From Chryseobacterium sp. (GTDB lineage Bacteria > Bacteroidota > Bacteroidia > Flavobacteriales > Weeksellaceae), in assembly GCA_031286615.1 (NCBI GenBank), contig JAITUA010000003.1:372001-436000 (forward strand): a DNA stretch of 64,000 nucleotides. Reading direction: 5' to 3'. A model generated the notes under the pieces. The model had not been told where the DNA came from, did not search any database, and was given only the letters and a program-made list of their open reading frames with translations. Both the position numbers and the translations under genes were made by a program. The number at the start of each line of letters is the position of its first letter. The stretch's first letter is position 1. Below, piece by piece: positions 44,022 through 54,644 of this stretch.

Positions 44022-44432
44022 TTATTCTGCGGGCATCTGAGATACATCTCCATGCATCACTTCCCACTGATGGCCATTGATATCAGCAAAACTGCTTTGA
44101 TACATCCATCCGTAATCTACAGGCTCACCATATTTTGAACCTCCGTTTCCGATGGCTGTTTTTACCATCTGATCTACTTCTTCGCGGCTGTTTACCCCAA
44201 TGGCAAGAAGCACCTGCGTAGTATCTCCTTTAGCAAAAGGTCTGTTCGTAAAGGTTTGGAAGAAATCTTCTTTTAGGAACATGGTGTAAATATGATTTTC
44301 CTTCATTACTACGCATATTGCCTTATCATTTGAAAACTGTTCATTGATAGAAAAACCCAGCTCTGTCCAGAATTCTCTGGTTTTTTGTACGTCTTTTACG
44401 GGTAGGTTGACGTATATATCATTAATGTTCAT
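44022..44432 (-). CDS. Glyoxalase/VOC protein, tandem copy B
   Basis: A 136-residue VOC protein with INDIYVNLPVKDVQKTREFW and DYGWMYQSSFADINGHQWEVMH. It is a close paralogue of the protein at 44530: VNLPVKDVQKT, FSINEQFS, EDFFQTFTN and the SQMPAE tail are shared. The pair is a recent tandem duplication that includes the promoter. Confidence 0.9.
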   Translation of the reverse strand: MNINDIYVNLPVKDVQKTREFWTELGFSINEQFSNDKAICVVMKENHIYTMFLKEDFFQTFTNRPFAKGDTTQVLLAIGVNSREEVDQMVKTAIGNGGSKYGEPVDYGWMYQSSFADINGHQWEVMHGDVSQMPAE

Positions 44433-44460
44433 TTTGTAATTTTTAGTGGTGAATTTTATC

Positions 44461-44468
44461 CAAAATTA
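44461..44468 (-). promoter_or_regulatory. -7 promoter box TAATTTTG for VOC copy B
   Basis: A perfect TAnnTTTG match, 21 bp downstream of the CTTGTC operator in the direction of transcription, with identical geometry to the box at 44968. Confidence 0.6.
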
Positions 44469-44489
44469 CCAAGGTATGGTAAGAATGTG

Positions 44490-44505
44490 CTTGTCATAAG
44501 ACAAG
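44490..44505 (-). promoter_or_regulatory. Predicted Crp/Fnr operator, copy B
   Basis: CTTGTCATAAGACAAG is a perfect palindrome with 6-bp arms around 4 bp, the layout of Crp/Fnr-family sites. It lies 58 bp upstream of the VOC gene start and 21 bp from its -7 box. Confidence 0.6.
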
Positions 44506-44529
44506 ATTTAATTTTTATTTGGATCTCAA

Positions 44530-44937
44530 TTATTCTGCAGGCATTTGCGACATATCTGCAAATGTCATATTCCAGCCATGCCCGTCAAGATCCCAGAAAG
44601 AGTTCTGATACATCCATCCGTAATCCTGAGGCTCTTCATGCTGCCACGCTCCGTTTTCTACAGCGGCATTCACTATGCTATCTACATCTTCACGGCTGTC
44701 CAAACCTACAGCTACAAGAACCTGGCTGGTATTTTCCTTGGCAACCGGCTTATTGGTGAAGGTCATAAAGTAATCTTCCTGCAGAAACATGACATAGATG
44801 GTATCATTCAAAACAACGCAGGTTGCTTTATCATCTGAGAATTGTTCATTAATCGAAAAACCAACCCTGGTCCAGAATTCTTTTGTTTTCTGTACATCTT
44901 TTACCGGAAGGTTCACATAAATTTGATTGACTTTCAT
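44530..44937 (-). CDS. Glyoxalase/VOC protein, tandem copy A
   Basis: A 135-residue VOC protein read from the ATG at 44937, with MKVNQIYVNLPVKDVQKT and DYGWMYQNSFWDLDGHGWNM. It is closely related to its neighbour at 44022. The upstream start at 44979 is rejected because the -7 box and operator lie within it. Likely a resistance or stress-related ligand-binding protein; no substrate can be assigned. Confidence 0.9.
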   Translation of the reverse strand: MKVNQIYVNLPVKDVQKTKEFWTRVGFSINEQFSDDKATCVVLNDTIYVMFLQEDYFMTFTNKPVAKENTSQVLVAVGLDSREDVDSIVNAAVENGAWQHEEPQDYGWMYQNSFWDLDGHGWNMTFADMSQMPAE

Positions 44938-44967
44938 TTTTTGTAATTTTAGTGTTAATCTGTTATC

Positions 44968-44975
44968 CAAAATTA
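44968..44975 (-). promoter_or_regulatory. -7 promoter box TAATTTTG for VOC copy A
   Basis: Same sequence and same spacing to the operator as the box at 44461. Confidence 0.6.
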
Positions 44976-44996
44976 CCAAGGTGCAATGAAAATCAA

Positions 44997-45012
44997 CTTG
45001 TCATAAGGCAAG
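44997..45012 (-). promoter_or_regulatory. Predicted Crp/Fnr operator, copy A
   Basis: CTTGTCATAAGGCAAG, one mismatch from a perfect palindrome, 60 bp upstream of the VOC start and next to the stop of the Crp/Fnr gene at 45015. Confidence 0.6.
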
Positions 45013-45014
45013 AT

Positions 45015-45614
45015 TTAATTTTTCTTAGGATGGGAAACTATTTCTTTACGAATGCGGCTTAAAGAAGTGTCTGTAACTCCCAGATAGGAAGCAATCTGCT
45101 TCAATGGTGCAAATTGTATGACTTTTGATTTTTGTTCAAGCAGATTAAGGTATCTTCTGGTTGCTGAAAGCGTGAACATTTCTACGGAACGCTGTTTGTA
45201 GGCAAATAGCTCCTGAGACATCCATGATCTTCCCCATTCTCTGAGGTTTGGGATTTTATGGAATAATTCCTGAAACGTATCATAATCCAGCCTCCAGCAT
45301 TCACAATCTGTAATACAAACGATATTTTCCTGCGAGGGAACCCGCTGAAACATTGACAAAACCTCAATAATGACTTCATTTTCCACGAAAAAATGAGTGG
45401 TTACTTCATTTCCGTTGAAGTCATTAACATAGGAACGCGCCAATCCGCTTTCAAGAATATAATATTCATTGGCTGTTTTTCCTTCCTCAAGAATAAAATC
45501 ACCTTTCTGGAAAGATGTTTTTTCATGAGCCTGAAATATTTCAGCAAGCTCTTCAGGGAAAAAGAACGGGAAATCATAGCAGGTTTCTAAAGCTTGATTG
45601 GTCATTGGTGTCAA
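45015..45614 (-). CDS. Crp/Fnr-family transcriptional regulator
   Basis: A 199-residue protein with a cyclic-nucleotide-binding-like sensory fold (KGDFILEEGKTANEYYILESGLARSYV) and a C-terminal helix-turn-helix with LKQIASYLGVTDTSLSRIRKE. No iron-sulfur cysteine pattern of Fnr is visible; the ligand is unknown. It heads the run of VOC genes and very probably binds the CTTGTC-type sites downstream of it. The alternative start MTNQ (45605) is possible. Confidence 0.9.
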   Translation of the reverse strand: MTPMTNQALETCYDFPFFFPEELAEIFQAHEKTSFQKGDFILEEGKTANEYYILESGLARSYVNDFNGNEVTTHFFVENEVIIEVLSMFQRVPSQENIVCITDCECWRLDYDTFQELFHKIPNLREWGRSWMSQELFAYKQRSVEMFTLSATRRYLNLLEQKSKVIQFAPLKQIASYLGVTDTSLSRIRKEIVSHPKKN

Positions 45615-45776
45615 TTTTTTAAGTCTTTAAAAATAAAATTTTTAATTGAATTAAGAGCAAAAAATATTAAACAAAGAATTGAATGCTTTTATGAAAAACC
45701 GCATACCACATTGAAATAAAAGGTATTTCTAAAGCAGATTATTTTTAAACAGTTATTTGAAGCACAATATATTTGA

Positions 45777-45830
45777 CCACCCCGTCAAAAATTCTTTGAA
45801 TTTTCGCCACCCTTCGCAGGATGGGAATGA
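45777..45830 (+). repeat. CCACCCC hairpin repeat, copy 1
   Basis: CCACCCCGT, then AAAATTC-TTT-GAATTTT as a stem, then GCCACCC. The copies at 53156 and 59677 have the same plan. A second stem and GGAATGAC follow. It lies in the otherwise empty gap 45615-45879. Confidence 0.6.
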
Positions 45831-45879
45831 CTATCTGCCGATAATAGTAATTATAAGCTTTTAAAAAGAAATAGAAAGC

Positions 45880-47091
45880 TTAAAACAGGGAAAGTTGTAT
45901 TGATTTCGGAGTGCTGGGTTTCTGGGCATCTCCAAATACTGTTTTCCCGCCAAAACGCCAGGAATTCTGTCTTTCTTCTTCAATCACCTGCTGAATATCA
46001 AAATCCGGAGTAAAATCTTTTTCGGCATTGGCAACGATCTGATGAAGTTTATTTAAAGAATTTAATTTATCAGAATTTCCCAGTTTGGACTTTTCAATCC
46101 CTTTTCTGAGAATACTGATACTCTCGTCATACGTATTGACAGGAACGGGGAAAGGGTGTCCGTCTTTACCTCCATGAGCGAAGGAAAATCTTGCAGGATC
46201 GGCAAATCTTGATGGCGCTCCGTGAATGACTTCACTTACCAAAGCCAATGACTGCATGGTTCTTGGTCCTACTCCTTCCAGCATCAGTAAATCTTCAAAA
46301 TTCTGAGGCTGCTGCTCTCTGGTAACATACAGAAGTGCCCCCAAACGCTTCAGATCTACATCTGAAGCCTGAACGTCATGGTGAGCAGGAAGAATCAATC
46401 TTGCAAAATCCTTCATTACTTCTGCGGAATCGGTATGGGAAATATCTAAAATTCCTTTTCTGTTCTCTGAAGCTTCGGTATCGGTAAGGTTAAGAATCTT
46501 TCCTCTTGAAATTCCGTTGATCCCCGTATGAGGCTGTTCTACAAAGGATGTGATGTTTTCGGAATGCCAGTGATAGCGTCTTGCTGTTCCATCCGACTCA
46601 TGCATTCCCTGCTGAATAACGCTCCAGTTTCCGTTATCTGAAAGGATGAAATTATGCAGATATAGCTGATAGCCATCCTGGATTGCCGTATTGTCCACTT
46701 TTGCAGAAAGCTTGCTGGCTCTCACCAAGTCTGTTCCGTTGAGACCTGTTTTATCAGCTATTTTTATCAACTCTGATGGAGTTTCCCTGGAAAACTTTCC
46801 TTTTCCACCACAGATATAAAGTCCCAGAGACTGCGAATTGGGATTAATAGAACGTTTCAATGCTCCCATAACAGAAGTGGTAATTCCTGAAGAATGCCAA
46901 TCCATTCCCATCACCGCTCCAAAACTCTGAAACCAGAACGGATCTGCCAATCGGCGCAATACCTCATCTTTACCGTAATCCATGAGAATTACTTCAATAA
47001 TGGAAAGTCCCAGCACAGACATACGTTCATACAGCCAAGGTGGTACTTTGCCATAGTGAAGGGGTAAATCTGCTGTTCCTGAACGTTTCAT
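45880..47091 (-). CDS. DUF763-domain protein
   Basis: A 403-residue protein with the DUF763 signature beginning KRSGTADLPLHYGKVPPWLYERM and including DWHSSGITTSVMGALK and EGVGPRTMQSLALVSEVIHG. The GVGPRT segment resembles a helix-hairpin-helix of DNA-binding proteins. The family is of unknown biochemical function. The length is normal. It is downstream of the Tet(X)-like gene by 78 bp on the same strand but the gap makes cotranscription uncertain. Confidence 0.92.
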   Translation of the reverse strand: MKRSGTADLPLHYGKVPPWLYERMSVLGLSIIEVILMDYGKDEVLRRLADPFWFQSFGAVMGMDWHSSGITTSVMGALKRSINPNSQSLGLYICGGKGKFSRETPSELIKIADKTGLNGTDLVRASKLSAKVDNTAIQDGYQLYLHNFILSDNGNWSVIQQGMHESDGTARRYHWHSENITSFVEQPHTGINGISRGKILNLTDTEASENRKGILDISHTDSAEVMKDFARLILPAHHDVQASDVDLKRLGALLYVTREQQPQNFEDLLMLEGVGPRTMQSLALVSEVIHGAPSRFADPARFSFAHGGKDGHPFPVPVNTYDESISILRKGIEKSKLGNSDKLNSLNKLHQIVANAEKDFTPDFDIQQVIEEERQNSWRFGGKTVFGDAQKPSTPKSIQLSLF

Positions 47092-47169
47092 TATATTTTT
47101 AAAAATGTAAAGTTAAGTTTTATTCCCCTTACTATTTAATGATCCGGATCATTAATTCTATTATTACAA

Positions 47170-48324
<1,155 letters not shown>

Positions 48325-48350
48325 TCACAAAATTCAGGAATCCCATGGTC

Positions 48351-49184
48351 TCAGGCTTGTACAAATGCGACAAAATCATTGCTTAAGATTTGTTTTCTTT
48401 TTCTCGCTTCTCTTGCAAAAACAGCAGGTGTAGTACCAGTATAGCGTTTAAATTCTCTGCTTAAATGAGATTGATCTGTATATCCAAATTCCTGCGCAAG
48501 TGCAGCAATAGAAGTCTCAGGAGCATGCCACAGATAATTTCTTATCTGTTCAAAACGCATCACTCCGGATACATCTTTTACGGTATGGCCAGAGGACTGT
48601 TTAAACTTCCTTTCTAATGTCCGGACTGTTGTATGAGCTGAATCAGCCACCTGATTGACAGGAATAGTTCCATTATTTTTTCTCATAGCAGCTCCGGCTT
48701 TGAAAAGGAGACTGTCTGCTGTAATAAGTGAATGCAATTTCAGAAAATATTGTTCTACTTCAGAAACCGCTTCTTCTATTTTCCCTTGTGTAATGTGATC
48801 ATTCAATACAGTTTGAAGCTTTGCAACGGGATGTTCAAAAGTATGAACTCCGTTTTCAGTTTTTTCTGATGATAATCCCAGCAAATCAAAAACAGCCCAT
48901 GGAAAACATCTTATTCCAATAATTTCCAATTGATTTTGAGCATAAAAAAGAGCTGGCTGATTGAGCAGACCCATAATAAAAGGGGAAGGTAAAGCCTGTA
49001 AAGTTCCGTGATGAGAAATACTACAGCCACTTCCAAAATGGAAAATAATTTCAGCATAACCATCCGGCATCACCGTAAATCCGGACTGTTGTTCACCATA
49101 GTCTCTTCTGTTATACCAAAAACATTTTATGGTATCTTTAAGTTCTTCCGGAACCTCAAACTCCTGATGTATATTTGAAAACAT
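48351..49184 (-). CDS. AraC-family transcriptional regulator
   Basis: A 277-residue protein with an N-terminal ligand domain of about 160 residues (IHQEFEVPEELKDTIKCFWYN, with GYAEIIFHFGSG) and a C-terminal AraC helix-turn-helix pair (VNQVADSAHTTVRTLERKFKQSSG and IAALAQEFGYTDQSHLSREFKRYTG). It sits between two VOC genes and the Tet(X)-like gene in one four-gene run, so it may sense the substrate of those proteins. Confidence 0.9.
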   Translation of the reverse strand: MFSNIHQEFEVPEELKDTIKCFWYNRRDYGEQQSGFTVMPDGYAEIIFHFGSGCSISHHGTLQALPSPFIMGLLNQPALFYAQNQLEIIGIRCFPWAVFDLLGLSSEKTENGVHTFEHPVAKLQTVLNDHITQGKIEEAVSEVEQYFLKLHSLITADSLLFKAGAAMRKNNGTIPVNQVADSAHTTVRTLERKFKQSSGHTVKDVSGVMRFEQIRNYLWHAPETSIAALAQEFGYTDQSHLSREFKRYTGTTPAVFAREARKRKQILSNDFVAFVQA

Positions 49185-49212
49185 GACAATAAGCTATGCA
49201 GTTTGTGTAGGA

Positions 49213-49617
49213 TTAATCTTGTGAATAGAATTCAAGATCTTTATGTTTTTCTTCATTATATTCTTCTTCAAATGTAATTTTGTTCCCGAAAGGATCAATT
49301 ACGGTAAAAGATACAGATCCATAGAACGTTTTTTCCAGCCCCGGACGATTGTATTTGTATTTTTTATCAATGAGTTCTTTATGATATTGAGGAACACCTT
49401 CGCCCCAAATAGCAACTCTCGTCCCTGGTGTTCCGTCTCCGTGATGTTCGCTTAAATGGAAAATCATGTTTTCTCTTTTCACTTCCATATAAACGGGAGT
49501 ATTTTCATCAAAATAATGTTCCCATACAATCTCAAATCCCAGCCAGTCTACATAGAATTCTTTTGTTTTCTTATAATCAAAGATTCTTAAAATAGGAATA
49601 ATACGCTCTGCTTTCAT
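49213..49617 (-). CDS. Glyoxalase/bleomycin-resistance-type VOC protein
   Basis: A 134-residue VOC protein with IIPILRIFDYKKTKEFYVDWLGF and FTVIDPFGNKITFEEEYNE, matching the glyoxalase/bleomycin-binding branch. It is probably a small-molecule binder; metal ligands are not evident. It lies 28 bp upstream of the AraC gene and 11 bp downstream of another VOC gene. Confidence 0.85.
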   Translation of the reverse strand: MKAERIIPILRIFDYKKTKEFYVDWLGFEIVWEHYFDENTPVYMEVKRENMIFHLSEHHGDGTPGTRVAIWGEGVPQYHKELIDKKYKYNRPGLEKTFYGSVSFTVIDPFGNKITFEEEYNEEKHKDLEFYSQD

Positions 49618-49628
49618 TGTAATGTAGT

Positions 49629-49976
49629 TTATTGGTGAGACAGTATATTGATCAGTTTTTGAAATGGATCTTTAACAAAAAATCGGCGAACACCCCATTC
49701 TTCATTGGTCAAATCATAAGTGATTTCAAAGCCTGCATTTTTCATTTTTTCATAAATTTCATCTACATGATCTACTTCAATGGAAAGATCCGGAACTTCG
49801 GTATCATTTCCTCCCTGTTCGGCAAAACTGATCTGAATTTTTGCTTCTTCATCATTTCCTAATGTTTTTATCCAGCCATGATCCATCAAAACATCCAGTT
49901 CCAGAATGTCCTGATAAAACTGATTGGCTTTGGAAAGATCATCTGTTTTGATATTGGCTACGATTCTTTTTACCAT
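49629..49976 (-). CDS. Glyoxalase/VOC protein
   Basis: A 115-residue VOC protein from the ATG at 49976, with KRIVANIKTDDLSKANQFYQDILE and KDPFQKLINILSHQ. It is the first gene of the AraC/Tet(X)-like run. A terminator for tpx ends 24 bp upstream of its start, and no clear promoter is visible, so it may be expressed partly by readthrough from tpx. Confidence 0.85.
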   Translation of the reverse strand: MVKRIVANIKTDDLSKANQFYQDILELDVLMDHGWIKTLGNDEEAKIQISFAEQGGNDTEVPDLSIEVDHVDEIYEKMKNAGFEITYDLTNEEWGVRRFFVKDPFQKLINILSHQ

Positions 49977-50000
49977 TTTGCAGTAATTTTTCATTAAAAA

Positions 50001-50040
50001 AAAAGCCTTGTGAAATTACATAAAATTTCACAAGGCTTTT
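50001..50040 (-). terminator. Terminator of tpx
   Basis: AAAAGCCTTGTGAAATT and AATTTCACAAGGCTTTT form a 17-bp stem around 6 nt, with a T tract on the minus strand. Confidence 0.9.
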
Positions 50041-50058
50041 CTACAAAAATTATTTCTA

Positions 50059-50559
50059 TTATTTCAATGCTGCAAGAGCCGCATCGTAGTTAGGTTCGTT
50101 TGCTATTTCAGGAACCTGCTCAGTATAAATTACTTTGTTGTTTTCGTCTGTAACGATCACGGCACGGCTCAATAAACCTTTTAAAGGTGAATCTGTAATA
50201 GTTACTTCATAATCGTCTCCGAAGCTGCTTCTGAAATCTGAAAGTGTTTCCACATTATTCAAACCTTCGGCTGCACAGAATCTTCCTAATGCGAACGGAA
50301 GGTCTTTTGAAACATTGATAATAACCGTATTGTCAAGTTTTGAAGCTTCTTCATTGAATTTTCTGGAAGAAGCAGCACAAGTAGGGGTATCAATACTTGG
50401 GAAAATATTGAATACTTTTTTCTTTCCTGCAAAAGTTTCAAGCGTTTTTACCGCTAATCCTGAATCTACCAATGCAAAATCTTTTACAGTGGTTCCTACA
50501 GATGGTAATGCTCCTATTGTGTGTACTTCGTTTCCTTTTAAAGTGATTGTCGTGGACAT
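50059..50559 (-). CDS. tpx: Thiol peroxidase
   Basis: A 166-residue atypical two-Cys peroxiredoxin that reduces hydroperoxides with thioredoxin. The peroxidatic cysteine is in FPSIDTPTCAASS, and the resolving cysteine is in RFCAAEGL. The length is normal. It has its own -7 box TAAATTTG at 50581-50588 and a strong terminator, so it is a single gene. Confidence 0.95.
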   Translation of the reverse strand: MSTTITLKGNEVHTIGALPSVGTTVKDFALVDSGLAVKTLETFAGKKKVFNIFPSIDTPTCAASSRKFNEEASKLDNTVIINVSKDLPFALGRFCAAEGLNNVETLSDFRSSFGDDYEVTITDSPLKGLLSRAVIVTDENNKVIYTEQVPEIANEPNYDAALAALK

Positions 50560-50580
50560 AATTTTATTTTTTTAGTTTTC

Positions 50581-50588
50581 CAAATTTA
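50581..50588 (-). promoter_or_regulatory. -7 promoter box TAAATTTG for tpx
   Basis: A perfect TAnnTTTG match on the minus strand, 21 bp before the ATG at 50559. Confidence 0.55.
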
Positions 50589-50809
50589 ATCAAAAAAGAA
50601 AATTTTTCCTGTGTTATTATGGTTAAATTAATCTTAAAGTAAAAATAAAAACCACCCATCTGATAATCAGACTTAAAATATAATTCCTTATAAGTCTGCA
50701 GCCTTAAAAAAAATAATGATGCAACCGGAAGCAATACAATTACACAGATATAAAGTTAAAGAGTCAAAAGTGTCTTTTTTTTATGGAAATATCTCAAATA
50801 AAACAATGA

Positions 50810-53080
<2,271 letters not shown>

Positions 53081-53101
53081 TTTTTCGTTTTGATATAAAA
53101 T

Positions 53102-53131
53102 GAAAGCTCCTTTAAAAAAAGGAGCTTTTTT
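53102..53131 (+). terminator. Terminator of icd
   Basis: AAAGCTCCT and AGGAGCTTT form a stem around A/T-rich bases, followed by seven Ts. Confidence 0.85.
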
Positions 53132-53155
53132 TGTGAATATAATCTGCTTAGTAAA

Positions 53156-53210
53156 CCACCCCGTCAAAAATTCTTTGAATTTTTGCCACCCCTCCATTGG
53201 AGGGGAATGT
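53156..53210 (+). repeat. CCACCCC hairpin repeat, copy 2
   Basis: CCACCCCGT, stem AAAATTC-TTT-GAATTTT, then GCCACCCC and a second stem CCCCTCCATTGGAGGGG. Confidence 0.65.
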
Positions 53211-53243
53211 TGAGGACCTATTTACTCATCAAGGTCGGCACAT

Positions 53244-53292
53244 CCCTAATCCCTAATCCCTAATCCCTAATCCCTACAACCTCTCACCTACC
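53244..53292. repeat. Heptamer array, seven units
   Basis: CCCTAAT four times, CCCTACA, ACCTCTC, ACCTACC in one 7-bp register, ending at the stop of the HxlR gene. It looks telomere-like but is not at a chromosome end. Confidence 0.75.
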
Positions 53293-53624
53293 TAACCTTC
53301 CACAATCACTCTCCTGTGCTCTCTGCCCCAGTTGATCATTTCCTGGATGATATTTCCAAAAGTTCTGCAGTATTCCGTAGGTTCATATTCTATTAAAACA
53401 GGAGTGTCGGGGTAAACGGTGCGTTTTAACAACTTGTTCAGCTCCATATCTTTCAGTTCTTTTGAAAGCATTCTGGTAGTAATTCCGGGAATACTCCGTT
53501 CAATTTCCCTGAAACGTCTGTTCCCGTTACAAAGTGAATTGATCACAGGAATTCGCCATTTTCCTCCGATAAAATAAAGGGTATCCTGTAAAGCTCTAAG
53601 TTCTTCTGTCTGATCTCTTTCCAT
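53292..53624 (-). CDS. HxlR-family transcriptional regulator
   Basis: A 110-residue winged-helix protein from the ATG at 53624 (MERDQTEEL), with FIGGKWRIPVINSLCNGNRRFREIERSIPGITTRMLSKELKDMELNKLLKR, the HxlR signature. It dimerises and binds the intergenic repeats. It is divergent from the SDR gene that it probably regulates. The longer start at 53648 was rejected because the -7 box TAACTTTG at 53630-53637 would be inside it. Confidence 0.92.
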   Translation of the reverse strand: MERDQTEELRALQDTLYFIGGKWRIPVINSLCNGNRRFREIERSIPGITTRMLSKELKDMELNKLLKRTVYPDTPVLIEYEPTEYCRTFGNIIQEMINWGREHRRVIVEG

Positions 53625-53629
53625 AGTTG

Positions 53630-53637
53630 CAAAGTTA
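53630..53637 (-). promoter_or_regulatory. -7 promoter box TAACTTTG for the HxlR gene
   Basis: A perfect TAnnTTTG match 5 bp before the ATG at 53624, on the minus strand. Confidence 0.5.
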
Positions 53638-53651
53638 AGTGATATCACGAA

Positions 53652-53694
53652 TGATACTGGTATACTCTGTGATACTGGTTACAAAAGTATACCA
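53652..53694. promoter_or_regulatory. Predicted HxlR operator between divergent genes
   Basis: TGGTATACT at 53658 and its inverted partner AGTATACCA at 53686-53694 flank a direct repeat, GATACTGGT(A/T)AC, whose copies at 53653 and 53671 are 18 bp apart. The whole region lies between the divergent promoters. Confidence 0.6.
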
Positions 53695-53702
53695 TTTTGA
53701 AA

Positions 53703-53710
53703 TAACTTTG
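53703..53710 (+). promoter_or_regulatory. -7 promoter box TAACTTTG for the SDR gene
   Basis: A perfect TAnnTTTG match 15 bp before the ATG at 53726, the same sequence as the opposite promoter. Confidence 0.5.
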
Positions 53711-53725
53711 TCAAAAAATTTTACA

Positions 53726-54472
53726 ATGAAAAAATTCAGTAACAAACTGGCTATCGTGACAGGAGGAAACAGCGGAATAGGATTCGCTGCAGCAAAAGAA
53801 CTTATTTCAGAAGGCGCAACGGTGATCATCACCGGTAGACGAAAAGAAGCTGTAGAAAAAGCAGCTCAGGAGCTTGGAGCAATTCCGTTCACCGCAGACC
53901 AGGCAAACCTTAATGATATTGATCTTTTAAAAGAAGAAGTAGAGAAACAGTTCGGAAAAATAGATATCCTGTTTATCAATGCAGGAATTACAGGAACCCT
54001 GACCTCCATAGAGAATATGGATGTCGAAAATTTTGATCAGGTGATGAACATCAATTTCAGGGGTGCATATTTTACTTTAAGCAAATTCATTCCATTATTA
54101 AATGATGGTGCTTCTGTGATCTTTTTATCTTCTATTGTGGCTTCTACCTATAAACCTAACAGTTCTGCTTACCAGGCAAGCAAAGCTGCGTTGAACTCAA
54201 TTGCAAAAACAGCAGCGGCAGAATTAGCTCCAAGAAAAATCAGAGTGAATATGATCAGTCCCGGTCCTATAAAAACTGAGATCATGAGTAAAGCCGGCCT
54301 TGATGAAGAGACATTGAAAAATATTCAAAACCATCTCGTTGATCAGATTCCATTGAAAAAAATGGGAACAGCTGAAGAAGTTGCCAAACTGGTTACTTAT
54401 TTATCAGATGATCAGATTTCAAGCTATGTCACCGGAACCGAAATTGTGATAGACGGCGGTATTACTTTATAA
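53726..54472 (+). CDS. SDR-family oxidoreductase
   Basis: A 248-residue short-chain dehydrogenase from the ATG at 53726 (MKKFSNKLAIVTGGNSGIG). It has the Rossmann motif TGGNSGIG, INAGITG in place of the usual NNAG, and active site YQASKAALNS. The substrate is unknown. It is divergent from an HxlR regulator; such pairs are commonly inducible quinone or aldehyde reductases, which is inference. The start at 53639 was rejected because the operator and the -7 box lie within the extension. Confidence 0.92.
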   Translation: MKKFSNKLAIVTGGNSGIGFAAAKELISEGATVIITGRRKEAVEKAAQELGAIPFTADQANLNDIDLLKEEVEKQFGKIDILFINAGITGTLTSIENMDVENFDQVMNINFRGAYFTLSKFIPLLNDGASVIFLSSIVASTYKPNSSAYQASKAALNSIAKTAAAELAPRKIRVNMISPGPIKTEIMSKAGLDEETLKNIQNHLVDQIPLKKMGTAEEVAKLVTYLSDDQISSYVTGTEIVIDGGITL

Positions 54473-54489
54473 ACGTTAGATTTAATCAG

Positions 54490-54519
54490 ATCCCGGTAAC
54501 ACAAATTACCGGGATTTTT
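54490..54519 (+). terminator. Terminator of the SDR gene
   Basis: ATCCCGGTAA and TTACCGGGAT form a 10-bp stem around 6 nt, followed by Ts. Confidence 0.85.
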
Positions 54520-54548
54520 CTTGTGTATTTTCGGGGCTTAAAATTCCA

Positions 54549-54618
54549 GATTCACCATTTGATTTGTCCGGTTCAACCTGTTCTCCATTTCACAGCATAG
54601 GCTATCCTTCTACTTTTG
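54549..54618 (+). promoter_or_regulatory. LytTR-type promoter module of the P460 operon
   Basis: GATTCACCA at 54549 and GGTTCAACC at 54570-54578 are offset by 21 bp, with GATTTGTCC just before the second. Then exactly 32 bp to the -7 box TACTTTTG at 54611-54618. The same layout occurs at 58215-58284. LytTR regulators bind 21-bp-offset repeats, and the LytTR gene is between the two modules. Confidence 0.7.
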
Positions 54619-54644
54619 ATCCGGAAATAAAAACAATACTCATT

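Noticed and set aside
53244-53292. Telomere-like CCCTAAT repeats
   Set aside because: They are one of many heptamer arrays with different units and are internal to the sequence, so no chromosome end is implied.
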